A DNA stretch of 64,000 nucleotides from Rhodoplanes tepidamans (GCF_030813915.1 NZ_JAUSUJ010000013.1:1-64000), one strand, 5' to 3'. Positions 8,578 to 17,575 are shown, counted from the first letter of the stretch. Made by a program: numbers and translations. Notes: generated by a model not told the origin, from the sequence alone.

Positions 8578-10350
8578 TCAAGCGGACGAGACCATGTCGA
8601 GCAAAGTCGAGAACAGCTCGTTGACGATGGACATCACCTGGGCCGCCGCCTCGTACTGCGTCTGGAGCTCGCTGAGCAGGTTCGTCTCCTCGTCGAGGTT
8701 GACGCCCGATTTCGACGCGATGGCGTCGGTGACGCTGCTCTGCAGCGCGTCCGCCGTGGAGAGCTCGCTCGACGCGCTCGAATACTGGGTCGCGGCCGCG
8801 CCGACGACCTCGGCCGCGTAGGTGGCGAAGCTCGTCTTGGCGTTGCCCAGATTGCCGGCCGCGTCGAAGGAGTGGTTGCTCTCGAACAGGTCCAGCAGGC
8901 CGTCCGCGATCGTCGCGGAGCCGCTCGCCAGGACGGTCTCCCCGGTGGTCAGCGTGGCCGAGTCGTCGAGCTGCGAGATGGCGAGCAGGGACGTGTTGGC
9001 CAGGATGTCCGAACGCACCACGAAGTTCGAGGCACTGTCCCCGTCGACGAGATCGTTGAGCCCGAACCAGTCCGACAGGCCCTGCTCGTCGGTCCCGACG
9101 GCGCTGTCCATCTCGTTGATCGCCACGCCGTAGCTCGTATCGTCGGACGTCACGACGAGCCGGCCGGCGCTGTCGAGCGTCGCCGAGAGCCCGTCGACGG
9201 AGTCGATCGCGCTGACCAGGTCGTCCACGGTCGACAAGGTCGAGAGATCGATGTCCTCGTAGGAGACGAGCGCGCCATCCTGGTCGACGACCGCGAACCG
9301 AACCGTGCCGGTCGCTCCGAGCGAATCGGTTCCGGCGACGACGGTCGTCCCGGTCAGGCTGGCCGGGGCCGGCAACGCAGCGCCCTGGTTGTGGACCTGG
9401 TTGAGCGCGTCCGCCAGCGTCGACGCGAGCATGTCGAGATCCGTCTGGGCGTCCGGGAGGATCTCGTCGCGCAGGTCGATCAGGGCGCCGACTTCGCCGC
9501 TCGTGACGTGGGACGTGATGTCGACCCCGTCGACCACGATGCCGGAGAATCCGCTCGGCGGGGTCTCGCTGTAGACCGTGTCCGAGGTGACGGTCGAGGC
9601 GCTCGCGTAGGAGAGCTCGTGCACGGTGCTGTCGACCAGCACCTTGCCGCCCGTGGTGTAGACGTGCACCTCGTTGTTCGAGTTGGTGAACCAGGTGACG
9701 TTCATCAGGCCGCCGAGAGTCTGCAGGGCGGTGTTCCGCTGGTCCACGAGATCGCTGATGTCGGCACCGCTCGCCGACGCGGCGACGATCCGCTCGTTCA
9801 GCGAGTCGATGTCGCTCATCGACTGGTTGATCTCGTCGACGGCGTTGTCGATCTCCTCGTCGGCGTTCGACCTCAGGTTCTGGATCGAGCCGGAGGCGGT
9901 GCGGAACTGGGCCGCGAGGCTGTCGAGCGTGTCGATCACCTGGGCCTGCAGCGTCTCGCTCTCCGGCGTGTCCGTCAGTTCGGTCAGGGCCGAGGCGAGA
10001 TCGGCGATTCCGTTGGCGATGGAGGTGCCGGAGGTGCTGTCGCTGTCGCTGGACGTCGCGCCGTACACCTGCTGGAGGAGGCTCGTGTACTCCTCCATCG
10101 TCGTCGCCGCGCCGAGCCGCGTCTCGGAGTCGACCAGCGAGGAGATCAGCATCTTCGAGACCGTGCTCGAGATGCCGGTGACCTCGACGCCGGTCCCGAC
10201 TCCGGCCGTGACCATGGTCGACTGCGCCGCGGACTTGCGGGTGTAGCCGTCGGTGTCGGCGTTGGCGATGTTGGTCGAGGTCACGCTGATCCGCGTCTGC
10301 GCGGTCATCAGCGAGCTCAGGGCGATGTTGCGGGCGACGGCGAGCGACAT
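8578..10350 (-). CDS. flgK: Flagellar hook-associated protein FlgK (HAP1)
   Basis: A 590-residue rod/hook-family protein. The N-terminus has the signature STNIANADTDGYTRKSA (around residues 23-40) and the C-terminus ends in the conserved EETNLLSELQTQYEAAAQVM coiled segment. It forms the hook-filament junction with FlgL. It is preceded after 39 nt by its likely chaperone FlgN and followed by flgL. The middle is rich in Asp, Ser and Thr, as in the other exported flagellar proteins here. Confidence 0.93.
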   Translation of the reverse strand: MSLAVARNIALSSLMTAQTRISVTSTNIANADTDGYTRKSAAQSTMVTAGVGTGVEVTGISSTVSKMLISSLVDSETRLGAATTMEEYTSLLQQVYGATSSDSDSTSGTSIANGIADLASALTELTDTPESETLQAQVIDTLDSLAAQFRTASGSIQNLRSNADEEIDNAVDEINQSMSDIDSLNERIVAASASGADISDLVDQRNTALQTLGGLMNVTWFTNSNNEVHVYTTGGKVLVDSTVHELSYASASTVTSDTVYSETPPSGFSGIVVDGVDITSHVTSGEVGALIDLRDEILPDAQTDLDMLASTLADALNQVHNQGAALPAPASLTGTTVVAGTDSLGATGTVRFAVVDQDGALVSYEDIDLSTLSTVDDLVSAIDSVDGLSATLDSAGRLVVTSDDTSYGVAINEMDSAVGTDEQGLSDWFGLNDLVDGDSASNFVVRSDILANTSLLAISQLDDSATLTTGETVLASGSATIADGLLDLFESNHSFDAAGNLGNAKTSFATYAAEVVGAAATQYSSASSELSTADALQSSVTDAIASKSGVNLDEETNLLSELQTQYEAAAQVMSIVNELFSTLLDMVSSA

Positions 10351-10389
10351 GGTTGCCAGTCCTCCGGGGTCGACGCCCCGGCTCCCTTC

Positions 10390-10857
10390 TCAGGCCCGGA
10401 CGCCCTTGCTGCACCAGCCGGTGACAGCACGCGGCCCCGCGACCTGCCCGTTCTCGCCGTAGGTGCCGCGCGACGCCATGTCCTGGCGCACCGCCTGCAT
10501 GATCGCGTCGACCCGCCGCTGGCTGGCGGCGATCGCCTGCCGCAGGCGGGAGACGTTCTCGTCCATCACGGTGTTGAGCCGGCGCACCTGCTCGAACAGA
10601 TGGTCGCGCATCTCCCGGTCCGCGGCCGCGTTGCCGAGGTCGTGGCGGTGGACGTGCATGGCCCAGCGCTCGACGTCCTCGGCGAGCGCCGTCTTGCGGG
10701 CGGTCGAGTTCGACAGCGAGGCCGGCATGCCGCGGGCGAGATTCCGGTTCTCCTCCTCGACGACGGCGATCAGCTCGTCGATCAGCGCGGTCACCTTCGC
10801 GACCGAGAGGTCCGCGTTCGACACCGGGGCGCAGCTTTCAACCGACAGGGTGGACAT
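10390..10857 (-). CDS. flgN: FlgN-like export chaperone
   Basis: A 155-residue, mostly helical cytoplasmic protein without signal or membrane segments. The EENRNLARGMPASLSNSTARK stretch and following charged heptads resemble alphaproteobacterial FlgN, which holds FlgK and FlgL before export. The position directly before flgK and flgL supports this. FlgN family proteins are poorly conserved, so the call rests on both pattern and context. Confidence 0.7.
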   Translation of the reverse strand: MSTLSVESCAPVSNADLSVAKVTALIDELIAVVEEENRNLARGMPASLSNSTARKTALAEDVERWAMHVHRHDLGNAAADREMRDHLFEQVRRLNTVMDENVSRLRQAIAASQRRVDAIMQAVRQDMASRGTYGENGQVAGPRAVTGWCSKGVRA

Positions 10858-10874
10858 GGCTCACTCCTTGACTC

Positions 10875-11195
10875 TCAGGAACGCTTCGCCCGCGGAGGAA
10901 GCGCGTACAGGGCGCCAGCGCTCCGATAGGCCGATGCGGCCCGGGACTGGCGATCGATCGTCTCCAACTCGGCGCCGAGCCGGTCCCGCTCGGCCATCAG
11001 CTCGCGCAGCACGACGACGAGCTCGGACATGGTGGCGAGCACCGCCGTCCGCGGCATCGGCCCCGCTTCGGCCGCCGCCGCCTCGCCCGGGTGCGGCGCG
11101 GCCGCCCCGGCGAGCAGCCGGCGACCCTCCAGGGTCGCCCGGCGGGCGCGATGCACCAGCGGGTCCTCCGGCGGCTTGCCGCGTCGGCGACGCAT
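10875..11195 (-). CDS. Small hypothetical protein between flgE and flgN
   Basis: A 106-residue basic protein not recognised. The first ~45 residues are Arg/Ala/Pro-rich; residues ~48-88 (AVLATMSELVVVLRELMAERDRLGAELETIDRQ) look like an amphipathic coiled coil. The start lies 4 nt after the flgE stop and the end 17 nt before flgN, so it is very probably co-translated with the hook genes. It may be a flagellar regulator or export accessory such as a second small chaperone; this is inference from position only. Confidence 0.55.
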   Translation of the reverse strand: MRRRRGKPPEDPLVHRARRATLEGRRLLAGAAAPHPGEAAAAEAGPMPRTAVLATMSELVVVLRELMAERDRLGAELETIDRQSRAASAYRSAGALYALPPRAKRS

Positions 11196-11199
11196 GACG

Positions 11200-12462
11200 C
11201 TACCTCACCGCGCTCATCAACGTGTCGTACATGTCGCTGACCGTGGAGACGACCTGGGCGGCGGCCGAATAGGCCTGCTGCGCCGTGATCATGGTCGAGA
11301 ACTCCTGGGTGGTGTCGGCCGTGCTCGACTCGAGCTTGCCGCCGTAGATCGACCCCGCCCCGCCGAGACCGGACTCGTGCAGCGTCGCAGTTCCGGACGA
11401 CGTGCTCGCGGAATAGACGCCGCCGCTCTCCGTGGTGAGGCCGTCGGCATTGGCGAAGGTCGCGACCGCGACCTTGTAGATCACGTAGGTCTCGCCGTTG
11501 GAGTAGGCCGCGGTGACGTTGCCGCCGTCCTCGATGGTAATGCCGGTCAGGCTGCCGTAGGCGAGTCCGTCCTGGTCGATCTTCTTGAGATCGACGCTCG
11601 GCGTATCGGAATCCGACGAGTACTGGGTGAGGCCGTCGGCGTTGCCGGCGGTGCCGAGATCGAGCGTGATGGTGCTGTCCTCGGCGCCCGTGGTCCAGCC
11701 GGTGATCGAGATGGTCGCCGGGTCCGGGCTGGTGCTCGCCAGCGTGCCGTCCGCGTTGAAGGTGATGTCGATCGATCCCGTCACGGTGCCGGTCGTCACG
11801 GTCGAGTCGGTCGCGAGCGTCGCGTCGCTGAAACCGGCCGTCCAGGTGTTCTCACCCGTCTTGGTCCAGGTCACCGTGACGCTGCTGGCGGTGCCGAGCG
11901 AGTCGTAGACGTCCATCGTGGTGGTGAACTCGTCGCCGACCGCCGCGTCGGCGGGCAGGTTCGCGTCGATGGACTCGATCGTGGTGGCGGCGGCCACGCT
12001 CTGCAGGGAGGCGGTGTCGATCTTGCTCAGCGTCGCCGCGGTCTCGCCGCCGGTCACGTTGCCGTCCTGATCGGTGGCCCAGCCCATCAGATAGTAGCCG
12101 TTGATGGTCAGGTACCCGTCGGCGTCGTCGATGACGGCGTCGCCGTTGCGGGTGTAGTAGGTCGTGCCCGACTCGTCCTGGACGACGAAGAAGCCGTTGC
12201 CGTCGATCGCCATCGCGGTGTCGCTGCTCGACGACGTCAGGAGCCCCTGCTCCGTGATGTTGTAACGGGCCGACACGGCGACGCCACCCGACGAGTATCC
12301 GGCCGAGGACGAGCTCGACGAGAGCAGGCTCTCGAAGCTCGCCGTCACGGTCTTGTACCCCGTGGTGCTGGCGTTGGCGATGTTGTCCGAGACCATCGAG
12401 ATGGCCTGGCTCTGAGAGTTCAGGGCCGAAACGGCGGAATTCAACGCTCCGCTGAGGCTCAT
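11200..12462 (-). CDS. flgE: Flagellar hook protein FlgE
   Basis: A 420-residue hook subunit. The N-terminus SLSGALNSAVSALNSQSQAI and SDNIANASTTGYK is the rod/hook signature, and the C-terminal STADTTQEFSTMITAQQAYSAAAQVV is the matching coiled region. The central domain (DGNGFFVVQDESG; DVYDSLGTASSVTVTW) is the FlgE D2 hook domain. It lies 34 nt downstream of the hook-cap gene flgD. The size is typical for alphaproteobacterial hooks. Confidence 0.95.
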   Translation of the reverse strand: MSLSGALNSAVSALNSQSQAISMVSDNIANASTTGYKTVTASFESLLSSSSSSAGYSSGGVAVSARYNITEQGLLTSSSSDTAMAIDGNGFFVVQDESGTTYYTRNGDAVIDDADGYLTINGYYLMGWATDQDGNVTGGETAATLSKIDTASLQSVAAATTIESIDANLPADAAVGDEFTTTMDVYDSLGTASSVTVTWTKTGENTWTAGFSDATLATDSTVTTGTVTGSIDITFNADGTLASTSPDPATISITGWTTGAEDSTITLDLGTAGNADGLTQYSSDSDTPSVDLKKIDQDGLAYGSLTGITIEDGGNVTAAYSNGETYVIYKVAVATFANADGLTTESGGVYSASTSSGTATLHESGLGGAGSIYGGKLESSTADTTQEFSTMITAQQAYSAAAQVVSTVSDMYDTLMSAVR

Positions 12463-12496
12463 GGTACGCTCCTCGACACCGTTCCGAATTCGCCGA

Positions 12497-12799
12497 TCAA
12501 GACGACGTTCCGCCGATGGCCTCGTAGAGGCTCGTGACGGTGCTGCTCATCGTCGACATGGTCTCGCTCAGTTCGGTCAGAGTCTCGCTCATGCTCGAGA
12601 TCTCGTTGAACGTCGCGTACGACATGATCTGGTTCGTGAATTCGGTGGTGTCGGTGGGGTCGAGCGGATTCTGGTTCTGGAGCTGGGTCGTGATCAGCGT
12701 GAGGAAATCGTCGGTGTCGAGCGAGCTGCTGCTCGACGTCGAGCTGCTGGTGGTGCTCGTCGTGCTCGAAGTGGTGGACGTCGCAGTGACGCTGGTCAT
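12497..12799 (-). CDS. flgD: Short FlgD, hook-capping protein (N-terminal domain only)
   Basis: Only 100 residues. After a Ser/Thr-rich leader (residues 1-26), the conserved core DTDDFLTLITTQLQNQNPLD...FTNQIMSYATFNEI is the FlgD N-terminal domain needed for export and hook capping. The C-terminal Ig-like/Tudor domain found in classical FlgD (about 220 residues) is missing; no frameshift or remnant is seen downstream, where flgE follows after 34 nt. Short FlgD versions occur in alphaproteobacteria, but this one is at the low end. Confidence 0.85.
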   Translation of the reverse strand: MTSVTATSTTSSTTSTTSSSTSSSSSLDTDDFLTLITTQLQNQNPLDPTDTTEFTNQIMSYATFNEISSMSETLTELSETMSTMSSTVTSLYEAIGGTSS

Positions 12800-12996
12800 G
12801 ATGTGCCTCGACCGTTGTCGGCGCCGCCAGGCGGCCCGACCTCTGATGCCCGTCGCGATGTCGGATGTGATCGACGTTCATCAGTAGAACGGCCGATCCG
12901 GCGATTTCCGGCAGGTTTTTCGCGAGGGACCGACGCGGTCGCGGTCACGCCCGCGCGAGATCGCCCGGCGGGCCGGCGTGGCGCCGAATGCGCAGC

Positions 12997-13020
12997 GGCC
13001 CGCGTCGGCGGACGCGGGCC
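12997..13020 (-). terminator. Hairpin between the CpxP-like gene and flgD
   Basis: A perfect 10-bp stem (GGCCCGCGTC pairing with GACGCGGGCC) closed by a GGCG tetraloop, 29 nt beyond the stop of the CpxP-like gene on the minus strand. No T-tract follows. It probably ends the anti-sigma/CpxP-like transcript and separates it from the hook operon. Confidence 0.55.
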
Positions 13021-13048
13021 GTGGTCGGTCGGGATCGGGCGGCGGCGA

Positions 13049-13582
13049 TCAGCGCGGCGGCGGACCGGACGGCGGCCCCGGCGGCAGGCCGAAGGGCGGC
13101 CGCGGCGGCCCGGGCGGCCGCAACACCACCTCGCCGAGCACCTTGCGGTCGGCGCGCGGGATGGCGGTCATTTCCTCGGCGATCCGGCGGGCGATCGCCC
13201 GGTCGGTCTCGGCGCGGGCGGCGAGAAACCCGTCGACCGTGGCCGTGAAGGCGGCCGGATCGAACGCCTCCGCGGACAGCAGCGCCCGCAGCTTCTCGTC
13301 CATCCTGCGCGGATCGGCCGGCCCGGAGCGGATGCGGGTGTCGATCTCCCCGAGCAGGCCCTCGACCTTGGCGAGGCTGGCGGGCGCGATGCGGCCCTGG
13401 AGCTCGCGGACGATGTCCTGGAAGTGCCGCGGCCGCGGCGGCGGCATGTCGGGCCGCATCAGCGTCCCGACCCAGGATCCGGCGAGGAACAGATTGACGC
13501 CCAGCGAGACGAACAGAACGACCCGGAGCGCGCCCGTGCGCGAGACTCCGCCCAACTCGGCCATGACCGGCTCCGCACTCAC
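13049..13582 (-). CDS. Periplasmic heavy-metal-sensor / CpxP-like membrane-anchored protein
   Basis: A 177-residue protein with one N-terminal membrane anchor (GALRVVLFVSLGVNLFLAGSWVGTL) and a helical periplasmic domain (HFQDIVRELQGRI...VDGFLAARAETDRAIARRI) of the periplasmic heavy metal sensor/CpxP type, ending in a Pro/Gly-rich tail. I chose the GTG at 13582 because it overlaps the upstream stop (GTGA); ATG at 13564 is an alternative. Such proteins often accompany ECF sigma factors and their anti-sigma factors, matching its coupling to the preceding gene. Confidence 0.65.
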   Translation of the reverse strand: MSAEPVMAELGGVSRTGALRVVLFVSLGVNLFLAGSWVGTLMRPDMPPPRPRHFQDIVRELQGRIAPASLAKVEGLLGEIDTRIRSGPADPRRMDEKLRALLSAEAFDPAAFTATVDGFLAARAETDRAIARRIAEEMTAIPRADRKVLGEVVLRPPGPPRPPFGLPPGPPSGPPPR

Positions 13583-14040
13583 CGAAACTCTTGGAACAGC
13601 GACCCGGAAAATCCGAGGCCTCCGTCGTCCTGCGAGCGGGCGACGGTCATGAAGCTGCTCGCGAGACCGAGCAGGAAACAGGCCGAGAGGACGACGGCCG
13701 GCCGCCACTCCTGTCCGAACGAGCTAGCCAGCACCGCGAGCCAGCGGGACCGCGGCGGGGCCGTCGGCGGAGGGGCCGTGCTGGGGATCGGAACAGGGGT
13801 GCGGGGCTCCGGCTCCGCGGCGCGTGCCGCGGCGAAGATCCGATCGGCCAGATCCGCCGGGGCACGGACCGCCGGACGCGCCGCGAGCGCCTTTCGCAGC
13901 GCTGCGGCTTCCGCGACCACGGCTCGGGCCTCCTCGGAGACCTCCAGCAGCGCCAGGGCCTGCGTGCGCGACGGCTCCGGCCATGCGGAGACGTCCTCGC
14001 CCCATCGATCGACCTGATCCTCGAAGTCGTCAATATCCAT
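13579..14040 (-). CDS. Probable anti-sigma-like membrane protein
   Basis: A 153-residue protein beginning MDIDDFEDQVDRWGEDVSAWP, a pattern I associate with small proteins encoded next to ECF sigma factors in alphaproteobacteria. It has an acidic helical cytoplasmic part, a Pro-rich linker and one C-terminal membrane segment (PAVVLSACFLLGLASSFM). It ends in a GTGA overlap with the CpxP-like gene. An in-frame ATG at 14112 would add 24 residues of less typical sequence. No zinc-binding HxxxCxxC motif is seen. A pairing with the ECF sigma factor 3.5 kb away is inference. Confidence 0.5.
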   Translation of the reverse strand: MDIDDFEDQVDRWGEDVSAWPEPSRTQALALLEVSEEARAVVAEAAALRKALAARPAVRAPADLADRIFAAARAAEPEPRTPVPIPSTAPPPTAPPRSRWLAVLASSFGQEWRPAVVLSACFLLGLASSFMTVARSQDDGGLGFSGSLFQEFR

Positions 14041-14231
14041 TCCGGGGCCTTTTCCATCCTGGAAGCGGACTAGTCCGGAGAACGTCTCGAAATGCCAGAA
14101 GCTCCTTAACAAAGTTGAAAGGACGGGAACCGGCAGATCCGTTCGGCAGCGTTTTGCCGCACGGCGTCACCCGCCGCAATAGCCACGTCGAGGATTATAC
14201 CTGCGAGTTTTGGGGGTACCCGGCACACCAA

Positions 14232-14267
14232 CCCAAAAGAAATAGGCCGGTCCCGAAGGGCCGGCCC
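14232..14267 (-). terminator. Rho-independent terminator after fliS
   Basis: On the minus strand a GGCCGG-rich stem (14245-14266, one bulged base, GAA-type loop) is followed by the T-rich run TATTTCTTTT. It starts about 40 nt after the fliS stop and should end the fliC-fliD-fliS message, so the next gene on the strand needs its own promoter. Confidence 0.75.
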
Positions 14268-14307
14268 GAACTCGCTACCACTCCACCGTGGGGCGCGTGG
14301 CCTCCGA

Positions 14308-14844
14308 TCAGCGGCGATTGCCGGCCGCCTGGCGGGCCACCGTCTCCACCGGAAGCGCGGCGTGTCCGCCCCGCGAGGCCATCTCCTGCGCCCGCGTCGG
14401 CAAGCCGGCGATCAGGGCCCAGGCGTCGCGCAGCTCCGCCAGCCCTTCGGTGATGCGCCGATAGCGCTCGGGCGCGTCGGGCTTGCGGAACGACTGCAGC
14501 ACCACCAGGATGTTGGTGGTGTACATCGTGAACAGCCGCTCGGCCAGCTTGCCGCCCTTCTGGAAGTCGATGATGTGGCTGAGACCGCGCAGGATGGCGG
14601 CGGCCTTGAGCACGTCCTCCCAGGCGGCCGACGTCCGACCCTCCTGGATCGCGATGCTGGCCCGGTTGAGCAGCACCAGCACCTTGTCGTAGAGCAGCAC
14701 CACGGCCCGCGACGGCGGCACCGTCGCAGCGGCACGCTGGTAGGCGGAGGTGGCCGACTGGGCCGCCAGCGCGGCTGGGGGCAAGACGACGCTCGGCGGC
14801 GCCGGATCGGGTTTGCGCCTCTGCGCGGACCTCTTGATAGCCAT
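14308..14844 (-). CDS. fliS: Flagellin export chaperone FliS
   Basis: A 178-residue protein. After a basic leader of ~32 residues, SAYQRAAATVPPSRAVVLLYDKVLVLLNRA matches the FliS core, followed by four-helix bundle sequence (AAILRGLSHIIDFQKGGKLAERLFTMYTTNIL). FliS binds flagellin C-termini before export. Its ATG overlaps the fliD stop by 1 nt (TGATG), the usual fliD-fliS coupling. The leader and the ~35-residue tail make it longer than the common 130-residue family size. Confidence 0.85.
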   Translation of the reverse strand: MAIKRSAQRRKPDPAPPSVVLPPAALAAQSATSAYQRAAATVPPSRAVVLLYDKVLVLLNRASIAIQEGRTSAAWEDVLKAAAILRGLSHIIDFQKGGKLAERLFTMYTTNILVVLQSFRKPDAPERYRRITEGLAELRDAWALIAGLPTRAQEMASRGGHAALPVETVARQAAGNRR

Positions 14845-16517
14845 CAGTCATCCTCGGCTGCGAGTATGGCTTCCAGATAAGCGAGCATCGATTCCGCCTC
14901 CGAGATGGTCGCCTGGTAGTTGGCGTAGCGCGTCTCGAGAGTCGTCCGGTAGTCTTCCGCCTTGGTCTCGATGTCGGAGACCTTCGTCTCGTAATCGGAG
15001 TTCACGTCCTCCAGATCGTCGATCAGCGACTGCAGCGTCCCGTCGTTGGTGTCGGCGGCGGTGTCGGCAGCCGAGTACAGGATCTCGGCGAGACCGTAGC
15101 TGGTGGTGATGTCGATCGACTGGTCCGCGTCGCCCGAGAACACGAAGGTGAACCCCTCGTAGATCGTCCCGCTGGCGCCGACGATCCGGCTGCCGCTGAC
15201 CGTGAACAGCGCACTGTTGCCGTCGACCGAGGCGGACGTGATGGTTCCGTCCTCGTCCACCTCGACGTCGAGCGTGAAGGACGACGGCGCGGCGCTGCCG
15301 CGCGACAGCAGCATCAGATCGCTCGACGAGCTGGTGAGCTCGAACGCGAACAGCGCCTTGATGCCGTCCAGGTTGTCGAGCAGCGCGTCGTCGAGCGCGT
15401 CCTCGTCGAGCTCCAGGTTGTTGGAGCTGTCGTAGGTGATCCCGATGTTGGCGAGCGACAGGGAATCGATGCTGGTCGCCAGTGCATCGGCGATCGACCG
15501 GTTGATGTTCCGCAGCGTCCCGTCGCCGAACAGCACCGCGTCGTCCGACGCGGTCCCCGAGGTCGTCGTCGCCTGCTGGGTCAGCGCCCATTCGCGATAG
15601 GCGTTGTAGGCGTCGACCAGCGCCTGGACCGCTTCCTTGACGGCAGTGTAGTCGCTCTCGATCTCGACCGATATCGAGGTGTCGTCGGGAGTGGTGTTGT
15701 AGAGATAGAAGGTGACGCCGTCGATGGCGTCGTCGATCTCGTTCGAGTCGCGGGTGATGGTCACCCCGTCGAGCTCGATGATGGCGTCCTGGGCGGCCTG
15801 TGCCTCGTTGGCGAAGGCGCCGTCCTCGTCGAGGATGCCGAGCTCCTCGAGCACGTCGTCGCCGGACACCGCGGCGGCCGTGATGCTCTTGCCGGTGTCG
15901 GTCGCGGTGAGGACCAGCTTGTAGGATCCGGACGACACCTGGAGCACGGTGGCCTGGACGCCGCTGCTCGAGCTCGAATTGTTGATCGCCTCGGCGAGAT
16001 CCGCGAGGCTCATGTCCTCGGTGACGGTGACATTGACGGCGGTTCCGTCATCGACCGTCAGGCTGAACACCCCGGCATAGCCGAGATCGTCGGACTTGCT
16101 GGCGAGCGAGCCACTGGTGACCTTGTGGGCCTTGGCCACCTGGGTGATGACGAGGTCGTAGGTCGCGATATCGGCGCCGCTATCCGCCGTCACCGACACC
16201 GTCTCGGTCGCGTCGACGTCGCCGTTGGCGGTGAGATAGGAGGCACGGTCCTGGAAGACGTCGTTCTCCTTGGCCAGCGTGCCGGTGGGCGCGCGCAGCG
16301 CGTCGGCGGCGTCGGCGACGTCCTGGAGCAGCGACTGCATCTCCGAATAGGCGGAGATCTTCGCCTCGTTCGCCGTGATCTTGGTCTCGATCGAGTCCGC
16401 CTTGGAGAGCTTGGCCTCGACGGCCTCCTCGATCAGAGCGTCCCAGTCGGTGCTGACGGATGCCGAGGTCGTCGAGGTGCTCGACGTGCTCGTCGTGACG
16501 CTGCTGATGGTCGACAT
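14844..16517 (-). CDS. fliD: Flagellar filament cap protein FliD (HAP2)
   Basis: A 557-residue cap protein. The N-terminus is Ser/Thr-rich (MSTISSVTTSTSSTST) followed by DWDALIEEAVEAKLSKADSIETKI, which matches FliD_N. The middle (AQDAIIELDGVTITRDSNEIDDAIDGVTFYL) is the FliD D2/D3 hallmark. The C-terminus (YETKVSDIETKAEDYRTTLETRYANYQATI) is the FliD_C coiled coil. It caps the growing filament and helps fold flagellin. It sits between fliC and fliS, 73 nt after the fliC stop. Confidence 0.93.
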   Translation of the reverse strand: MSTISSVTTSTSSTSTTSASVSTDWDALIEEAVEAKLSKADSIETKITANEAKISAYSEMQSLLQDVADAADALRAPTGTLAKENDVFQDRASYLTANGDVDATETVSVTADSGADIATYDLVITQVAKAHKVTSGSLASKSDDLGYAGVFSLTVDDGTAVNVTVTEDMSLADLAEAINNSSSSSGVQATVLQVSSGSYKLVLTATDTGKSITAAAVSGDDVLEELGILDEDGAFANEAQAAQDAIIELDGVTITRDSNEIDDAIDGVTFYLYNTTPDDTSISVEIESDYTAVKEAVQALVDAYNAYREWALTQQATTTSGTASDDAVLFGDGTLRNINRSIADALATSIDSLSLANIGITYDSSNNLELDEDALDDALLDNLDGIKALFAFELTSSSSDLMLLSRGSAAPSSFTLDVEVDEDGTITSASVDGNSALFTVSGSRIVGASGTIYEGFTFVFSGDADQSIDITTSYGLAEILYSAADTAADTNDGTLQSLIDDLEDVNSDYETKVSDIETKAEDYRTTLETRYANYQATISEAESMLAYLEAILAAEDD

Positions 16518-16541
16518 CTATTCCCTTCTCCGTCGGCAGTT

Positions 16542-16569
16542 TCGGGCCGGGGCATCCGCCCCGGCCCGA
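16542..16569 (-). terminator. Strong hairpin in the fliC-fliD spacer
   Basis: A perfect 12-bp stem, TCGGGCCGGGGC with GCCCCGGCCCGA, around a 4-nt loop. It lies 22 nt after the fliC stop and 24 nt before the fliD start. There is no T-tract, so it is more likely a 3' mRNA stabiliser or partial terminator that lets fliC message exceed fliD message. Confidence 0.6.
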
Positions 16570-16590
16570 CCGTCACGTGTCAGTGCCGGA

Positions 16591-17415
16591 TCACTGCAGC
16601 AGCTTCAGCAGCTCCTGCGGCATCTGGTTGGCCTGGGCGGCGGCCGCGACGGCGGCCTGGGTCTTCACCTCGGCCGACGACAGCTTGGCCTGCTCGGACG
16701 CGATGTCGACGTCGGCGATCGCCGAGTTGGCCGCCTCGAGGTTCTCCTGCTGGGTGGCGATCGAGTCGGACCGGAACTCGAACCGCGACATCGTCGCACC
16801 GAGGTCGGCGCGGGCCTTGGAAACCGAGTCGATCGCGGTGTCGAGGGCCGTGATGGCCGCGTTGGCGTCGCTCTGGTTGATGACCGACAGCGAGTCCACG
16901 GAGAGCGCCGCGGCGTCCATGTCGGCGATCGTCACGGTGATCGTGTCGCTCGAGCTCGAGCCGACCATCACGGTGATGCCGGAGCCGAACGCGCTGGTGC
17001 CGTCGAGCAGCGACTGCTGATTGTAGCGCGTCGAGGTCGCGATGCCGTCGATTTCGTCGATGAGCTGCTGGAATTCCGCGTCGATGTAGGTGCGCTCGGT
17101 GTCGGTCACGGTGCCCGAGGCGGCCTGCGAGGCCAGCGACTTCATGCGCTGCAGGATGTCGCTGATGTTGGCGGCGCCGCCGTCGGCGGTCTGCAGCACC
17201 GAGATGCCGTGCGAGGCGTTGGTCTGGGCCTGGCTCAGGGCCGCGACGTCGGACTGGATGCGGGTCGAAATGGCGAGGCCGGCGGCGTCGTCGGACGCGC
17301 GATTGATGCGCGAGCCGCTGGCCAGCTTGGCGAGCGAGTCGGACTGATCGTCGGCGTTGATGTTCAGATAGCGGACGGCGGTGTTGGCGGCGGTGTTCGT
17401 GGAAATGACGGGCAT
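16591..17415 (-). CDS. fliC: Flagellin FliC
   Basis: A 274-residue short flagellin. The N-terminal domain (KLASGSRINRASDDAAGLAI, residues ~30-50) and C-terminal domain (VDIASEQAKLSSAEVKTQAA) are the conserved D0/D1 regions; only a small variable middle (~130-185) remains. The length is like that of lateral or compact flagellins. It is the first gene of fliC-fliD-fliS. The 5' region holds an inverted GTTGAACT/AGTTCAAC pair (17430-17437 and 17498-17505) and an upstream CtrA-like motif. Confidence 0.95.
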   Translation of the reverse strand: MPVISTNTAANTAVRYLNINADDQSDSLAKLASGSRINRASDDAAGLAISTRIQSDVAALSQAQTNASHGISVLQTADGGAANISDILQRMKSLASQAASGTVTDTERTYIDAEFQQLIDEIDGIATSTRYNQQSLLDGTSAFGSGITVMVGSSSSDTITVTIADMDAAALSVDSLSVINQSDANAAITALDTAIDSVSKARADLGATMSRFEFRSDSIATQQENLEAANSAIADVDIASEQAKLSSAEVKTQAAVAAAAQANQMPQELLKLLQ

Positions 17416-17556
17416 CGTACTCTCCTCGCGTTGAACTCTTCGGATCCGCGCCCGGTCCCTGCGGGCGGCGGAGCGGCGCGGATCATCCGCGGCTGAAAGT
17501 TCAACGGGGCGGCCCGCGAACGGCGGGCGGCGAAAATTTCGGGGGCGCCGCCGACG

Positions 17557-17575
17557 TGGTTAATCTTCGGCTAAC
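17557..17575 (-). promoter_or_regulatory. CtrA-like binding motif upstream of fliC
   Basis: Read on the minus strand: GTTAG, 7 nt, TTAACCAC. This is one base off the TTAA-N7-TTAA CtrA pattern. It overlaps the 3' end of the sigma factor gene, about 145 nt before the fliC start. CtrA controls flagellar genes in many alphaproteobacteria; binding here is inference. Confidence 0.35.
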
